This document shows positions 28,305-37,495 of a DNA stretch of 64,000 nt, in pieces. A program made the translations under genes and the position numbers. The notes beneath the pieces are model-generated. The model did not search any database. It had not been told where the DNA came from and was given only the letters and a program-made list of their open reading frames with translations. Source of the stretch: Sphingomonas sp. BGYR3 (GTDB lineage: Bacteria > Pseudomonadota > Alphaproteobacteria > Sphingomonadales > Sphingomonadaceae); contig NZ_JANZNT010000001.1 in assembly GCF_025153455.1 (NCBI RefSeq), positions 1 through 64,000 on the forward strand, given 5' to 3'. Position 1 is the stretch's first letter, and the number at the start of each line of letters is the position of its first letter.

Positions 28305-28328
28305 CGCCCCGTCCTTCCCTCCGATTGC

Positions 28329-29951
28329 CTACCGGTCGGATTCTATGACGATCGCACCATGGGCTGGCAATTCGGTTGCGGTCGCCCCGTTCACGGCCAT
28401 GGCGATCCGGCCATTGCCGCCGGTCCACGCCATCGCCCGGTCGGTCAGGTTGAACGCACATTGCATCCGCTGCGCACCTAGCGTCCGTTCGAACACGATA
28501 TGCCCGGCCGACGCCTCGATCACCGTCATCTCGCCCCAGCGCAGCGCCGGGTGCCCGTTGCGCAGCGACAGGGCGGCCCGCGTCTGGGCCAGCATCGACT
28601 GGGGATCGCGCTCCTGCCGGTCCACCGCCAGCGCCGGGTGATCCGGGCCAAAGGGCAGCCATGGCCGCGCGTCGGAAAAGCCATGGCCGGGCGTGTCCGC
28701 TTCCCACACCATCGGGGTGCGCGCGCCGTCGCGGCTCAGCGTCATGGGCCAGTTGGCGATGGCTTCGGGATCGCGCAGATCCTCCTGCGCGATATCCACC
28801 TGGGTCAGGCCCAGCTCCTCGCCATTATAGAGGAAGATATTGCCGCGCAGGCACGCCAGCAGCGTCGTTTTCATCCGGCCAAAGGCCGCGGCCTGATCGG
28901 GCGATGCCCAGCGCGAAATGGCGCGCGGCGCATCGTGATTTTCGAATGCCCAGCTGGGCCAGCCCGTTCCCGGCTGTTCCGGCCACCGGCCCAGCGCCTC
29001 GGCAACATGGCTGCCGTCCAGCCGGTCGGCATAGAGGAAATCAAAGCTATAGGCGCTGTTCAGCCGCCGGCCACCGGCTGTGAATGCCTTCATCTCCGGA
29101 TCGGGGTCAGGCCCGCCCACCTCTGCCACCGTAAAGGTCGCGCCATATTCGTCCAGCACGCCGCGCAGCCGCTCCAGGAACAGCGGAATGTCGGCATGGG
29201 ACTGGTTATGGACGTGCTGCTGGAAATCGAACGGGCGCGTGCGCGGCTTGCCCGTGTCCGGCGCGGGCGGATTGTCGCGCAGTTCGGGATCGTGCATCGC
29301 AAAGTTGATTGCATCCACGCGGAACCCGTCGACGCCGCGTTCCAGCCAGAACCGGGCCGTGGCCAGCAACGCGTCCTGCACCTCGCGGTTGTGGACGTGC
29401 ATCTGCGGCTGGCTGGCCAGGAAATTGTGCAGATAATATTGCCCGCGCCGCGCGTCCCATGTCCAGGCGGGGCCGCCGAACACCGATTGCCAGTTGTTGG
29501 GCGGGCTGCCATCCGGGCGGGCATCGGCCCACACATACCAGTCCGCCTTTGCATTGGTCCGGCTCGACCGGCTCTCGGCGAACCAGTCATGCTGGTCGCT
29601 GGTGTGGGAATAGACCTGATCGATGATCACCTTGAGGCCCAGCGCATGGGCGCGGGCGACCAGTGCGTCGAAATCGTCCAGCGTTCCGAAAATCGGATCG
29701 ACATCGCAATAATCGCTGACGTCATATCCGAAATCCTTCATCGGCGACGTAAAGAATGGCGACAACCAGATCGCATCCACGCCCAGCGAAGCGACATGGC
29801 CCAGCCGCTGCGTGATGCCCGGCAGGTCGCCGACGCCATCGCCGTTCGAATCCTGAAAACTGCGGGGATAGATCTGATAGATCGCGGCACCGCGCCACCA
29901 TTCATGGGCGCTCTTGGCCGGTGCCATGCCGTTCATGTCGGGCGCGTTCAC
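28329..29951 (-). CDS. GH13 alpha-glucosidase (oligo-1,6-/maltodextrin type)
   Basis: This 540-residue cytosolic GH13 enzyme has no signal peptide. The catalytic triad is Asp213 (GFRVDAIN), Glu277 (TVAEVGG) and Asp340 (FENHD). The N-terminal YQIYPRSFQDSNGDGVGDL is the usual opening of alpha-glucosidases and oligo-1,6-glucosidases, with a calcium-like DSNGDGVGD loop. It would release glucose from imported maltodextrins. It starts at GTG overlapping the amylase stop (GTGA); an ATG six codons in is an alternative. Confidence 0.92.
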   Translation of the reverse strand: MNAPDMNGMAPAKSAHEWWRGAAIYQIYPRSFQDSNGDGVGDLPGITQRLGHVASLGVDAIWLSPFFTSPMKDFGYDVSDYCDVDPIFGTLDDFDALVARAHALGLKVIIDQVYSHTSDQHDWFAESRSSRTNAKADWYVWADARPDGSPPNNWQSVFGGPAWTWDARRGQYYLHNFLASQPQMHVHNREVQDALLATARFWLERGVDGFRVDAINFAMHDPELRDNPPAPDTGKPRTRPFDFQQHVHNQSHADIPLFLERLRGVLDEYGATFTVAEVGGPDPDPEMKAFTAGGRRLNSAYSFDFLYADRLDGSHVAEALGRWPEQPGTGWPSWAFENHDAPRAISRWASPDQAAAFGRMKTTLLACLRGNIFLYNGEELGLTQVDIAQEDLRDPEAIANWPMTLSRDGARTPMVWEADTPGHGFSDARPWLPFGPDHPALAVDRQERDPQSMLAQTRAALSLRNGHPALRWGEMTVIEASAGHIVFERTLGAQRMQCAFNLTDRAMAWTGGNGRIAMAVNGATATELPAHGAIVIESDR

Positions 29952-31765
29952 TTGCTCGCCTCACAGATCGCATAGCCAAGGGGGGGCAGGGCATAGGCCG
30001 CGCTGCCCGGCGCAGTGACGCTGGCGCACGGTCCATGCTTTGCGGTGAAGCCGCGCGTTGCCGGGTCCACCTCCACATTGCCGCTGACCGGTTTGGTGCC
30101 GGTGTTGAACAGCAACAGCGTTTCCGCGCCATTATCCGGGTCGAACCGCGATACGGCGAACAGACCCGGTTCCTTGCCATAGGCGCGCACCAGGGTCCTG
30201 CCCCGGCGCAGCGCCGCGCTGTCCCGGCGGATCGCCGCCAGCCGGGCAAAGGCGCGGAACAGCGGGTGGCCCGTGTCGAAATTGCTCGCCGCCGTCGTCC
30301 TGTCGGTGCCGATCAGGCGATTGTCGTTGTACACGGCGACCTTGCTGGGGAACATGTCCTCGCGCGCGTCCTGATCGATGCCGTCCCCGGCAAAGCCCTG
30401 TTCATCGCCCGAATAGATCGTCGGCACCCCGCGCAGGCCGAACATGAACGCATGGGCCAGCTCCACCCGCGCCAGCACCTCGGCATCGCCCGCCTTCGGA
30501 AACGCCTTGCGGACATAATGGCCGAACCGGCCGCCATCGTGATTGCCGGTAAAGGTCGGCAGGATATCCGCCCCCTCTGCATACAGCGCATCGCCGTCGA
30601 GCAGCCGGACGAACAGGTCGGTACCGCCCTTGCCGGCAATGCTTTCGATCACCGCGCTGCGAAACGCAAAATCCAGCACCGCGGGATAGCGGTCGACATG
30701 GGTAAAGCGCGCCAGCCCACCGGGATTGACCCCGTCCAGCGCCACTTCGCCAAAGATGTGGAAATTCGGAATGCCCTTTGCCTTTGCCCGCTGGCGCATG
30801 GCCGGCACGAACTTCTGCCAGAATTCCGGGTTCACATGGCGGGCGGTGTCGATGCGGAACCCGTCAATGCCGAACCGGTCGATCCAGCCGCCGAAAATGT
30901 CGATCATCCCCTGAACGACCACGGGGCTTTCGGTCATCAGGTCGTCCAGACCGACGAAATCGCCCATGGTCGAACTTTCGTTCTCGAACGTCGTGTTGCC
31001 GCGATTGTGATAATGGATGGGGTCGTTCAGCCACGCCGGCACCTTCACGTTCCGCTCGGCCTCGGGGACATAGGGGGTGTATGCCCAGTTCGGATCGGTC
31101 AGCCGGGCGAAATTGCCCGTCGTCATCACCTGATCCCCGGCAAATCCCGGATTGATCGCCTTGCCCTTCACGCCGCCCTGCCGGGAATAGGGATAGTCCG
31201 CACGGCTGCGATAGGCGCAATCGCCACATTCCCGGTACCGGATCACATCGGCCGTGTGATTGGCGATGATGTCCATATACACCTTCATGCCCCGGCCATG
31301 GGCGGCATCGACCAGCGCCTTGAAATCCGCATTGCTGCCGAAATGCGGGTCGACCTGCGTGAAATCGGTCACCCAGTACCCGTGATATCCCGCCGATTCC
31401 TGGCCCGGCCCGCCCTGCACGGGCTTGTTCCTGAAAATCGGCGCAACCCAGATCGCGGTTGCGCCCAGCGCCTGAATATAGTCCAGCCGCTGGATCAGCC
31501 CTTTCAGGTCGCCGCCATGGTAAAACCCCTTGTGCGCCGGGTCGAACCCATGCGCCATCCGGTCGCCGCCGATACCGCCCCGGTCGTTCGCCGGATCGCC
31601 ATTTTCGAACCGGTCGGGCAACAGGAAATAGATGACCTCATCCTGCGGCAACCGCTGGCGCAGCGCACGGGTCGCGGCCGGCGTCGCCTGTTGCGCAACG
31701 GCGATCTGGGGCAGCATCGCTGCGGCGGCGGCAATGCCCGCCATCCATCGGGAAACACGTGTCAC
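29948..31765 (-). CDS. Exported GH13 alpha-amylase/cyclomaltodextrinase-type enzyme
   Basis: This 605-residue exported GH13 protein has a signal peptide (MTRVSRWMAGIAAAAAMLPQ, AVAQ cleavage). The catalytic residues are Asp306 (GFRIDTARH), Glu340 (IFGEVAL) and Asp410 (TGNHDGGRF). The opening VIYFLLPDRFENGDPANDR is typical of periplasmic amylases in TonB-linked loci. The GTG at 31765 overlaps the halogenase stop as GTGA and begins the signal peptide, so it was chosen over the much longer open frame upstream. The exact product pattern is not predictable. Confidence 0.92.
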   Translation of the reverse strand: MTRVSRWMAGIAAAAAMLPQIAVAQQATPAATRALRQRLPQDEVIYFLLPDRFENGDPANDRGGIGGDRMAHGFDPAHKGFYHGGDLKGLIQRLDYIQALGATAIWVAPIFRNKPVQGGPGQESAGYHGYWVTDFTQVDPHFGSNADFKALVDAAHGRGMKVYMDIIANHTADVIRYRECGDCAYRSRADYPYSRQGGVKGKAINPGFAGDQVMTTGNFARLTDPNWAYTPYVPEAERNVKVPAWLNDPIHYHNRGNTTFENESSTMGDFVGLDDLMTESPVVVQGMIDIFGGWIDRFGIDGFRIDTARHVNPEFWQKFVPAMRQRAKAKGIPNFHIFGEVALDGVNPGGLARFTHVDRYPAVLDFAFRSAVIESIAGKGGTDLFVRLLDGDALYAEGADILPTFTGNHDGGRFGHYVRKAFPKAGDAEVLARVELAHAFMFGLRGVPTIYSGDEQGFAGDGIDQDAREDMFPSKVAVYNDNRLIGTDRTTAASNFDTGHPLFRAFARLAAIRRDSAALRRGRTLVRAYGKEPGLFAVSRFDPDNGAETLLLFNTGTKPVSGNVEVDPATRGFTAKHGPCASVTAPGSAAYALPPLGYAICEASK

Positions 31766-33288
31766 GCAAACGCCCTTTCGGTCTGAATTGGGGTGGCGGC
31801 ACAATGGGCCGCAATGAAATCGGCATGGGGGGGCAGCGCATCGGCCTGTCGCCGGGCATGGGTGGCGGCCAGCGACAGGAACTCGGCCAGCTGCGCCTCG
31901 CTCAATTGATCGGCCAGCGGGTGATAGCCGCCGGGCATGATCCCCTGGCCCAGCATCACCTGGGCCCAGCCATCCTCGGTAAACAGCTCCTCGTTGAACC
32001 GGACGACGCGGCCCGCCTCGCGGAACAGGGCGATCCGCCGGGTCAGGCTGTCGGGAACCGCCATCGCCCGGCACGCGGCCCAGAACTCGCCCGGCCGGCG
32101 ATTGGCATGGTAATGCAGGATCAGCATGTCGCGCACGCTGACGAACTCATGCGCCATCTGCCGATTGAACGCGTCCCGGCGCTCCGCCGCATCCTGTTCG
32201 CCGGGCAGGAACTGAAGCAGATGCGCAATGCCCGTCTGGATCAGGTGGATGCTGGTCGATTCCAGCGGCTCCAGAAACCCGCCGGACAGGCCAAGCGCCA
32301 CGACATTGTGCGACCATGCCCGGTCGCGCATCCCGGTCACGAACTGCAACAGGCGCGGTTCGGCGGTGGCGGGCGCGTCCAGGTTTGCCATCAGCGTTTC
32401 GGTCGCCATGGCGTCGCTCATATGGGCGCTGGAATAGACGAGGCCATTGCCCGTCCGGTGCTGCAACGGGATGCGCCATTGCCATCCCGCCTCGCGCGCG
32501 GTGGCGCGGGTAAACGGGGTCAGCGGCTCCACCCGCTCGCACGGCACCGCGACCGCCCGGTCACAGGGCAGCCAGTGCCGCCAGTCCTGATAGCCGACGC
32601 CCAGCGCCCCGCCGATCAGCAGCGCGCGAAAGCCGGTGCAATCGATGAACAGGTCGCCCGCAACCCGCCGTTCCCCGTCCAGCATCAGCGCGGCGACATC
32701 GCCGCTCTCTGCCTGTCGCTCGATGCTGACGATGCGCCCCTCGATCCGCTCGACGCCCCGCGCCTCGGCATAGCGGCGCAGGAACCGGGCATAGAGGCCG
32801 GCATCGAAATGATAGGCATGGGCAAGGCCGACCGGCGGCCCGTCCGCCCGCTGTTCCAGCACGCCGAACCGATTGGCGCGGGCGGCGAGCGCAGAGGGGG
32901 AGAAATCCCAAAAATCGGCCCCGCCACCACCCATGCGATGACGAAGCCAGTAGGGGAGGAACGGAAGAAGGCCCAGCGGCCGCCCGATCGCGCCAAAGGC
33001 GTGGATATACGCCTCGCCCGGTGCCAACCATCCGTCGAACCGGATGCCCAGCTTGAAACTGCCCTGGGTTTCGCGGACGAACTCTGCCTCGTCGATGGCA
33101 AGGCCCGCATTGAACGTGCGGATCGGCGGAATGGTCGCCTCGCCCACGCCGACCGTGCCGATCGTTTCGGATTCGATCAGCGTGATGCGCCACGCGCGCC
33201 CCAGAAAGCGGGAAAGCGCAGCCGCCGCCATCCACCCGGCCGTGCCGCCACCGGCAATGACGATATGTCGGGCTGGAGTGTCGGTCAC
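31762..33288 (-). CDS. Flavin-dependent tryptophan-halogenase-family protein (copy 2)
   Basis: This 508-residue homologue of copy 1 has GGGTAGWMAAAALSRF (FAD), GVGEATIPPI, Lys79 in GSFKLGIRF, the WxWxIP signature as GWQWRIPL, and FLEPLESTS. All hallmarks of an active flavin halogenase are kept. It is clearly diverged from copy 1, so this is not a recent tandem duplication. It starts with GTG after an AAGGGG ribosome site, 94 bases behind the TonB receptor gene, and overlaps the amylase gene. Confidence 0.85.
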   Translation of the reverse strand: MTDTPARHIVIAGGGTAGWMAAAALSRFLGRAWRITLIESETIGTVGVGEATIPPIRTFNAGLAIDEAEFVRETQGSFKLGIRFDGWLAPGEAYIHAFGAIGRPLGLLPFLPYWLRHRMGGGGADFWDFSPSALAARANRFGVLEQRADGPPVGLAHAYHFDAGLYARFLRRYAEARGVERIEGRIVSIERQAESGDVAALMLDGERRVAGDLFIDCTGFRALLIGGALGVGYQDWRHWLPCDRAVAVPCERVEPLTPFTRATAREAGWQWRIPLQHRTGNGLVYSSAHMSDAMATETLMANLDAPATAEPRLLQFVTGMRDRAWSHNVVALGLSGGFLEPLESTSIHLIQTGIAHLLQFLPGEQDAAERRDAFNRQMAHEFVSVRDMLILHYHANRRPGEFWAACRAMAVPDSLTRRIALFREAGRVVRFNEELFTEDGWAQVMLGQGIMPGGYHPLADQLSEAQLAEFLSLAATHARRQADALPPHADFIAAHCAATPIQTERAFA

Positions 33289-33340
33289 TGCAATCCCCTT
33301 CAGGAAAGACCACCGTCGATGGCAGGCCAGTCGGGCGGGG

Positions 33341-33371
33341 TGGCGGGGGGCCTGATGCCGGCCCCCCACCA
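33341..33371 (-). other. Intercistronic hairpin between TonB receptor and halogenase genes
   Basis: GGGGGGCC at 33345-33352 pairs with GGCCCCCC at 33360-33367 over a seven-base loop, and after one mismatch three more pairs extend the stem. There is no T-run, so it is more likely an RNA-stability or read-through-tuning hairpin. It would allow much more receptor than downstream enzyme to be made. Confidence 0.55.
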
Positions 33372-33382
33372 TCCGCATCGCG

Positions 33383-36154
33383 TCAGAACCGATAGGTGAA
33401 TCCCGCCAGGAAACGGCGGCCATAGGTCTGGTAATCCGTCACCGTTGCAGGACGGGTGGGATCGGCGACCGAGGCAAAGGGTTCATCGGTCAGGTTCTGA
33501 CCCTGGACATAGACCGACAGGCCGTTGAGCGGACCCGACTGGAAGTCGTAGCCGACCTGTGCATCAACGATCAGTTCCTCAAGCGCGGTTTTGCGGGCGA
33601 TCGAACCATCGAACGCACCAAAGTCGCCAAGGAAGCCTGAACGATAGCGCACGCTGCCGCGGGTGTTGATGCCCCATTTTTCGAAGAACACCGTGCCGTT
33701 GGCGACCCATTGCGAATAACCGGGGATCTGGTCGATGGCGCCTTGGGCATTTTCGACCTTGGTTTCGGTGTAGCCAACGCCGCCGGTCACGCCAAAGCCG
33801 TCCAGCGCACTGGTGATGACTTCGAACGGCAGGGTGAAGGCGAATTCCGCACCGTAGAAGTCGCCGCCGCCGGTGTTGATCTCGGTATCCAGCAAACCCA
33901 GCGTCGGCAGGTTCGGCGGCGCATTGGCGGGCAGCGGGAAGGCCGAGTAATCGAAGGCGAAGCGGCCGCCGTCGATATAGCTGACGATGTCCTTGTAATA
34001 GAGCTGCAGTGCGACGAAGCCTGAGCGTCCGAAATATTTCTCGAAGTTCAGGTCCAGGGCATTGGCCCGATACGGACGCAGATACGGGTTGCCACCACCG
34101 CCGGAGATGATCGGACGGCCTGGCGTGATGTCGTTGTTGACACCATAACCGATGGCGACGCGCATGTCGTCAAGCTGCGGCCGCATGATCTGACGCGACG
34201 CGGCAAAACGGACCACGAAATCGCTTTCAAAGCGTAGCGACAGGTTCAGGCTGGGCAGCACGTCCCAGTAATCCGTGCCGAGCGTCGTCACGACCGGACC
34301 CGTCGGGGGATAGATAAAGCCGGTCGACTTCTGTTCGGACCAGATCGCCTGAACGCCCAGGTTACCGGTCAGTGTCGCACCCGAGAAATCGTGACCCAGA
34401 TCGGCCTGGAGATAGCCGCTCATCAGGTCTTCCGACACGGAGTAGAGCTTCGACAGCACGTCCTGAGACGTGTTGGGGTCAAAGCGCAGCACGCCGCTTT
34501 CGGTCAGTGAACGGGGGTCGTAGCTGAGCACCGGACCAAGGCCCAGATAGCCGAGGTTAGTCGGTTCCAGCACGACGCTCTGCGGCACCGGCGCTTCGCG
34601 GGCGCCGTTGGCCAGCACCAGGAAGGCTTCGTCCGGGGTCAGTGACTTGGTGCGGTCGGTATAGGCAAGGCCAGCGCGAACGCCTGCGATGAACCCTGCG
34701 TCCTCGAACGTCTTGCCGACTTCGGCACGATATTGCTTCAGTTCGTCCTCGACCCGGCGGTCGTTATAGTATCCGGCCTGTATCCGACTGCCGCCCCAGC
34801 CGAGCGGATCGGTCAGCTTGATCAGGTTGGTGTCGGCATAGTTCAGCGTCGGCGTGAAAAAGATGCCCTTGCCGTTGTTCACAAACCGGATCGTGTCGGT
34901 TCGGTCGGCCGCGGCGAAATTGTCGCTGGGATCGTTCGGGTCGTCCCAGTCATAGCCGGTGCCGGCATAGCTCTGGAACGACAGTTCGGTACGGTCCGTG
35001 CGCGAATAGCCGAAATCAATAAAGGCATTCCAGCCGTCGTCGCCCTCATACTTCGTGTTGAAACCGAACGAATAGAGGTCGGATTCCTTGTCGAACCGAT
35101 CGTTCCGGATCACGCCCTGCACATTGCGGAACGTACCGGTGCGCCACACGCCGTTCTCGGCCGTCGCGCCGGCGGGGTCGAACGTGGTGCCGAAAAAGCT
35201 GAACGGCAATTCGATGCCGCGCTTGATCTGCTCGTCCTTGAACTTGGAGTAAAAGCCATCGACGGTGACCATCCAGTTCGGCGCCGGCTCATACTGGATC
35301 GTGCCGTTGATGCCGAGGCGCTTGAGCTGGGTCGAGGTCACGAACGACTTGGAGCCAGCCGGTGCCTGATTGCCGTTACCGGTCGGGTCGAAATAGCCCC
35401 AGGCGTTGAATTCCTGAACCTGGTAGGGCTCATCGACATAGGAGGCGGCGAGCGAAATGCCGAGCGTGTCGTCGGCGAACTGGTGAACGAAGGTGCCGTT
35501 CACGCGGTAGCCTAGGTCGCTCGACCCGGTATTCAACTTGCCCAGATCCGCATAGGAACCGCGCGCGCCAATCGCGAGCACCTTTTTCCCATATTCCAGC
35601 GGACGGATGGTGCGGACATCGACCGTGCCGACCAGGCCCTGACCGATCAAGTTGGCGGTCGGCGACTTGTAGATCACGACCTGATTGACGACTTCGGCGG
35701 GGAACTGGTCGAATTCGATGCCGCGATTGTCGCCGTTCGATGTCTGCTCGCGACCGTTCAGCAGCGTGGTGGAAAAATCCGGGCCGAAGCCGCGAATCGC
35801 GATGACGTTGGCGCGGCCATTGGCGCGCTGTGACGTGACGCCGGGCAGGCGCGCGATGGATTCGCCGATCGAGTTGTCGGGCAGCTTGCCGATGTCTTCG
35901 GCGGTAACCGATTCGACGATCTGATCGCTGTCCTTCTTTTCGCTGACCGCGCTCTGCAGCGAGGCGCGGAAACCGACGACGACGATGGACTGGTCCTGCT
36001 CGGCCGTTTCGGCCTGCTCCGTCGCCTCATCGGCGGCGGGGGCTGCGTCCTGCGCCATGGCAGGCGCAGCGGTCAGCGCCAGCGCCAGCGCGCTCGACGT
36101 CAGGCACAGCCGGCTGAGGCCAAGCGGGCCGCGCGCGTTGATGGAAACCTTCAT
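33383..36154 (-). CDS. TonB-dependent outer-membrane receptor (Caulobacter/sphingomonad family)
   Basis: This 923-residue outer-membrane transporter has a signal peptide (MKVSINARGPLGLSRLCLTS through APAMAQ), a plug starting at IVVVGFRASLQSAVSEKK, then ESIARLPGVTSQR and VIAIRGFGPDFSTTLLNGR, and a 22-stranded barrel ending in the terminal aromatic GFTYRF. The first mature residues are acidic; no classical SusD or sigma-anti-sigma partner is nearby. The ATG at 36154 precedes the signal peptide. Likely substrates, from its neighbours, are maltodextrins or related alpha-glucans; the receptor sequence alone cannot show this. Confidence 0.93.
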   Translation of the reverse strand: MKVSINARGPLGLSRLCLTSSALALALTAAPAMAQDAAPAADEATEQAETAEQDQSIVVVGFRASLQSAVSEKKDSDQIVESVTAEDIGKLPDNSIGESIARLPGVTSQRANGRANVIAIRGFGPDFSTTLLNGREQTSNGDNRGIEFDQFPAEVVNQVVIYKSPTANLIGQGLVGTVDVRTIRPLEYGKKVLAIGARGSYADLGKLNTGSSDLGYRVNGTFVHQFADDTLGISLAASYVDEPYQVQEFNAWGYFDPTGNGNQAPAGSKSFVTSTQLKRLGINGTIQYEPAPNWMVTVDGFYSKFKDEQIKRGIELPFSFFGTTFDPAGATAENGVWRTGTFRNVQGVIRNDRFDKESDLYSFGFNTKYEGDDGWNAFIDFGYSRTDRTELSFQSYAGTGYDWDDPNDPSDNFAAADRTDTIRFVNNGKGIFFTPTLNYADTNLIKLTDPLGWGGSRIQAGYYNDRRVEDELKQYRAEVGKTFEDAGFIAGVRAGLAYTDRTKSLTPDEAFLVLANGAREAPVPQSVVLEPTNLGYLGLGPVLSYDPRSLTESGVLRFDPNTSQDVLSKLYSVSEDLMSGYLQADLGHDFSGATLTGNLGVQAIWSEQKSTGFIYPPTGPVVTTLGTDYWDVLPSLNLSLRFESDFVVRFAASRQIMRPQLDDMRVAIGYGVNNDITPGRPIISGGGGNPYLRPYRANALDLNFEKYFGRSGFVALQLYYKDIVSYIDGGRFAFDYSAFPLPANAPPNLPTLGLLDTEINTGGGDFYGAEFAFTLPFEVITSALDGFGVTGGVGYTETKVENAQGAIDQIPGYSQWVANGTVFFEKWGINTRGSVRYRSGFLGDFGAFDGSIARKTALEELIVDAQVGYDFQSGPLNGLSVYVQGQNLTDEPFASVADPTRPATVTDYQTYGRRFLAGFTYRF

Positions 36155-36301
36155 GTCTGTCCTCCCCAGGATCCCGGCGGCCCGCTTCGTGTGGCGGTGG
36201 TGGTGTCTGTTTCGTCCGCGCAAGGGTGCTGAATTCAAGATCGGGCACCGTGCATCCGATGGCGCCTGAATGCGTTCGCCCCCTTGGCGCGGGCAACAAA
36301 T

Positions 36302-36335
36302 GTGCATACGAATACGCCTATGCACTCGTATGCAC
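36302..36335. promoter_or_regulatory. Inverted repeat, probable LacI-family operator
   Basis: GTGCATACGA at 36302-36311 and its exact complement TCGTATGCAC at 36326-36335 flank a 14-base spacer. The spacer itself ends in another TATGCAC (36319-36325), so three heptamer copies are present. It lies between the divergent TonB-receptor and LacI-family genes, about 100-150 bases from both starts, and would let the repressor control both. The GCATACGAATAC half recurs at 38556-38567 upstream of the MFS gene. Confidence 0.65.
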
Positions 36336-36438
36336 GGGGGCCAAAGGACAGGCCAGTGCGGCATTTCGGCATCACTGCAGCATACCCGATCTTTGAAACC
36401 GGGTGGCGCAAATCTGGGGGAGGGGGCATGGCCCGGCG

Positions 36439-37467
36439 ATGACGGCACCGCGCAAGATCACGAGTTTCGATATCGCCGAACTGGCCGGGGTGTCCCAGCC
36501 GACGGTTTCGCGCGCCCTGCGCGGCAGTCCGGCGATCAGCGAGGAGACGCGCAAGCGGATCGAGGCGATTGCCGCCCAGCTGAATTACAAGGTGGACAAG
36601 AACGCCTCGAACCTGCGCTCCCAACATTCGAACACGCTGGCCCTGCTGTTCTTCGAGGATCCCTCGCCCGATGACAGCCAGATCAATCCGTTCTTCCTGT
36701 CCATGCTGGGATCGATCACCCGCGCCTGCGCCCAGCGCGGCTATGACCTGTTGATCTCGTTTCAGCAGTTCAGCACCGACTGGCACAAGGATTATGAGGA
36801 CAGCCGCAAGGCGGACGGCATCATCCTGCTCGGCTATGGCGATTACGAAACCTATCGCGGGCGGCTGGAACAGCTGGTGGCACAGGGGACGCATTTCGTG
36901 CTCTGGGGCTCCAGCCGGGATGGACAGCCGGGCGTGACCATCGGTTCCAACAATTTTCAGGGCGGACATGATGCGACCCGCCATCTGATCGATCGGGGGC
37001 GGGGGCGGATCGGCTTTCTGGGGGATGCCTCCACCCATTATCCGGAATTCTTTGCCCGCTATCGGGGGCATGAGGCCGCGTTGCAGGCCGCCGGGCTGGC
37101 CAGCGATCCCGCGCTACAGGCCGATGCCCTGTCGAACGAGGCGGATGGCGAGGCGGCGGCCTCCGCCCTGCTGTCGCGCGGTGTGCCGTTCGATGCGCTG
37201 GTCTGTGCCAGCGATCTGATCGCCATCGGCGCGATGCGCACGCTTCAGGCCGCCGGCCGGGACGTGCCGGGCGATGTCGCCATCGTCGGGTTCGACAACA
37301 TCCCCGCCGCGCGGCTCACCCGCCCGCCGCTGACCAGCGTGGTGCAGGACAGCCGGGCCGCCGGGCAGATGCTGGTCGATACGCTGATCGGCCTGATCCA
37401 TGGCGAGGCGGTGCAGGATCAGGTCCTGCCCGTGCATCTAGAAATCCGGCAATCCAGCGGCGGCTGA
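36439..37467 (+). CDS. LacI-family transcriptional regulator
   Basis: This 342-residue repressor has an N-terminal helix-turn-helix (FDIAELAGVSQPTVSRALRG, about residues 11-30) and hinge, then a periplasmic-binding-like sugar-sensing domain (LLFFEDPSPDD..., VCASDLIAIGAMR, VAIVGFDNIPAARL). By position it is the likely regulator of the maltodextrin operon. ATG 36439 starts just ahead of the HTH; an upstream in-frame start at 36403 is less fitting. The true effector is unknown; a glucose- or maltose-type sugar is the guess. Confidence 0.93.
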   Translation: MTAPRKITSFDIAELAGVSQPTVSRALRGSPAISEETRKRIEAIAAQLNYKVDKNASNLRSQHSNTLALLFFEDPSPDDSQINPFFLSMLGSITRACAQRGYDLLISFQQFSTDWHKDYEDSRKADGIILLGYGDYETYRGRLEQLVAQGTHFVLWGSSRDGQPGVTIGSNNFQGGHDATRHLIDRGRGRIGFLGDASTHYPEFFARYRGHEAALQAAGLASDPALQADALSNEADGEAAASALLSRGVPFDALVCASDLIAIGAMRTLQAAGRDVPGDVAIVGFDNIPAARLTRPPLTSVVQDSRAAGQMLVDTLIGLIHGEAVQDQVLPVHLEIRQSSGG

Positions 37468-37495
37468 TCCGCCCGCTGGCCGCACCGCGCCACCC

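Noticed and set aside
25870-33288. Secondary-metabolite (halo-indole) biosynthesis cluster
   Set aside because: Apart from the two halogenase homologues there is no decarboxylase, oxidase, NRPS or PKS; the neighbours are all sugar-uptake genes.
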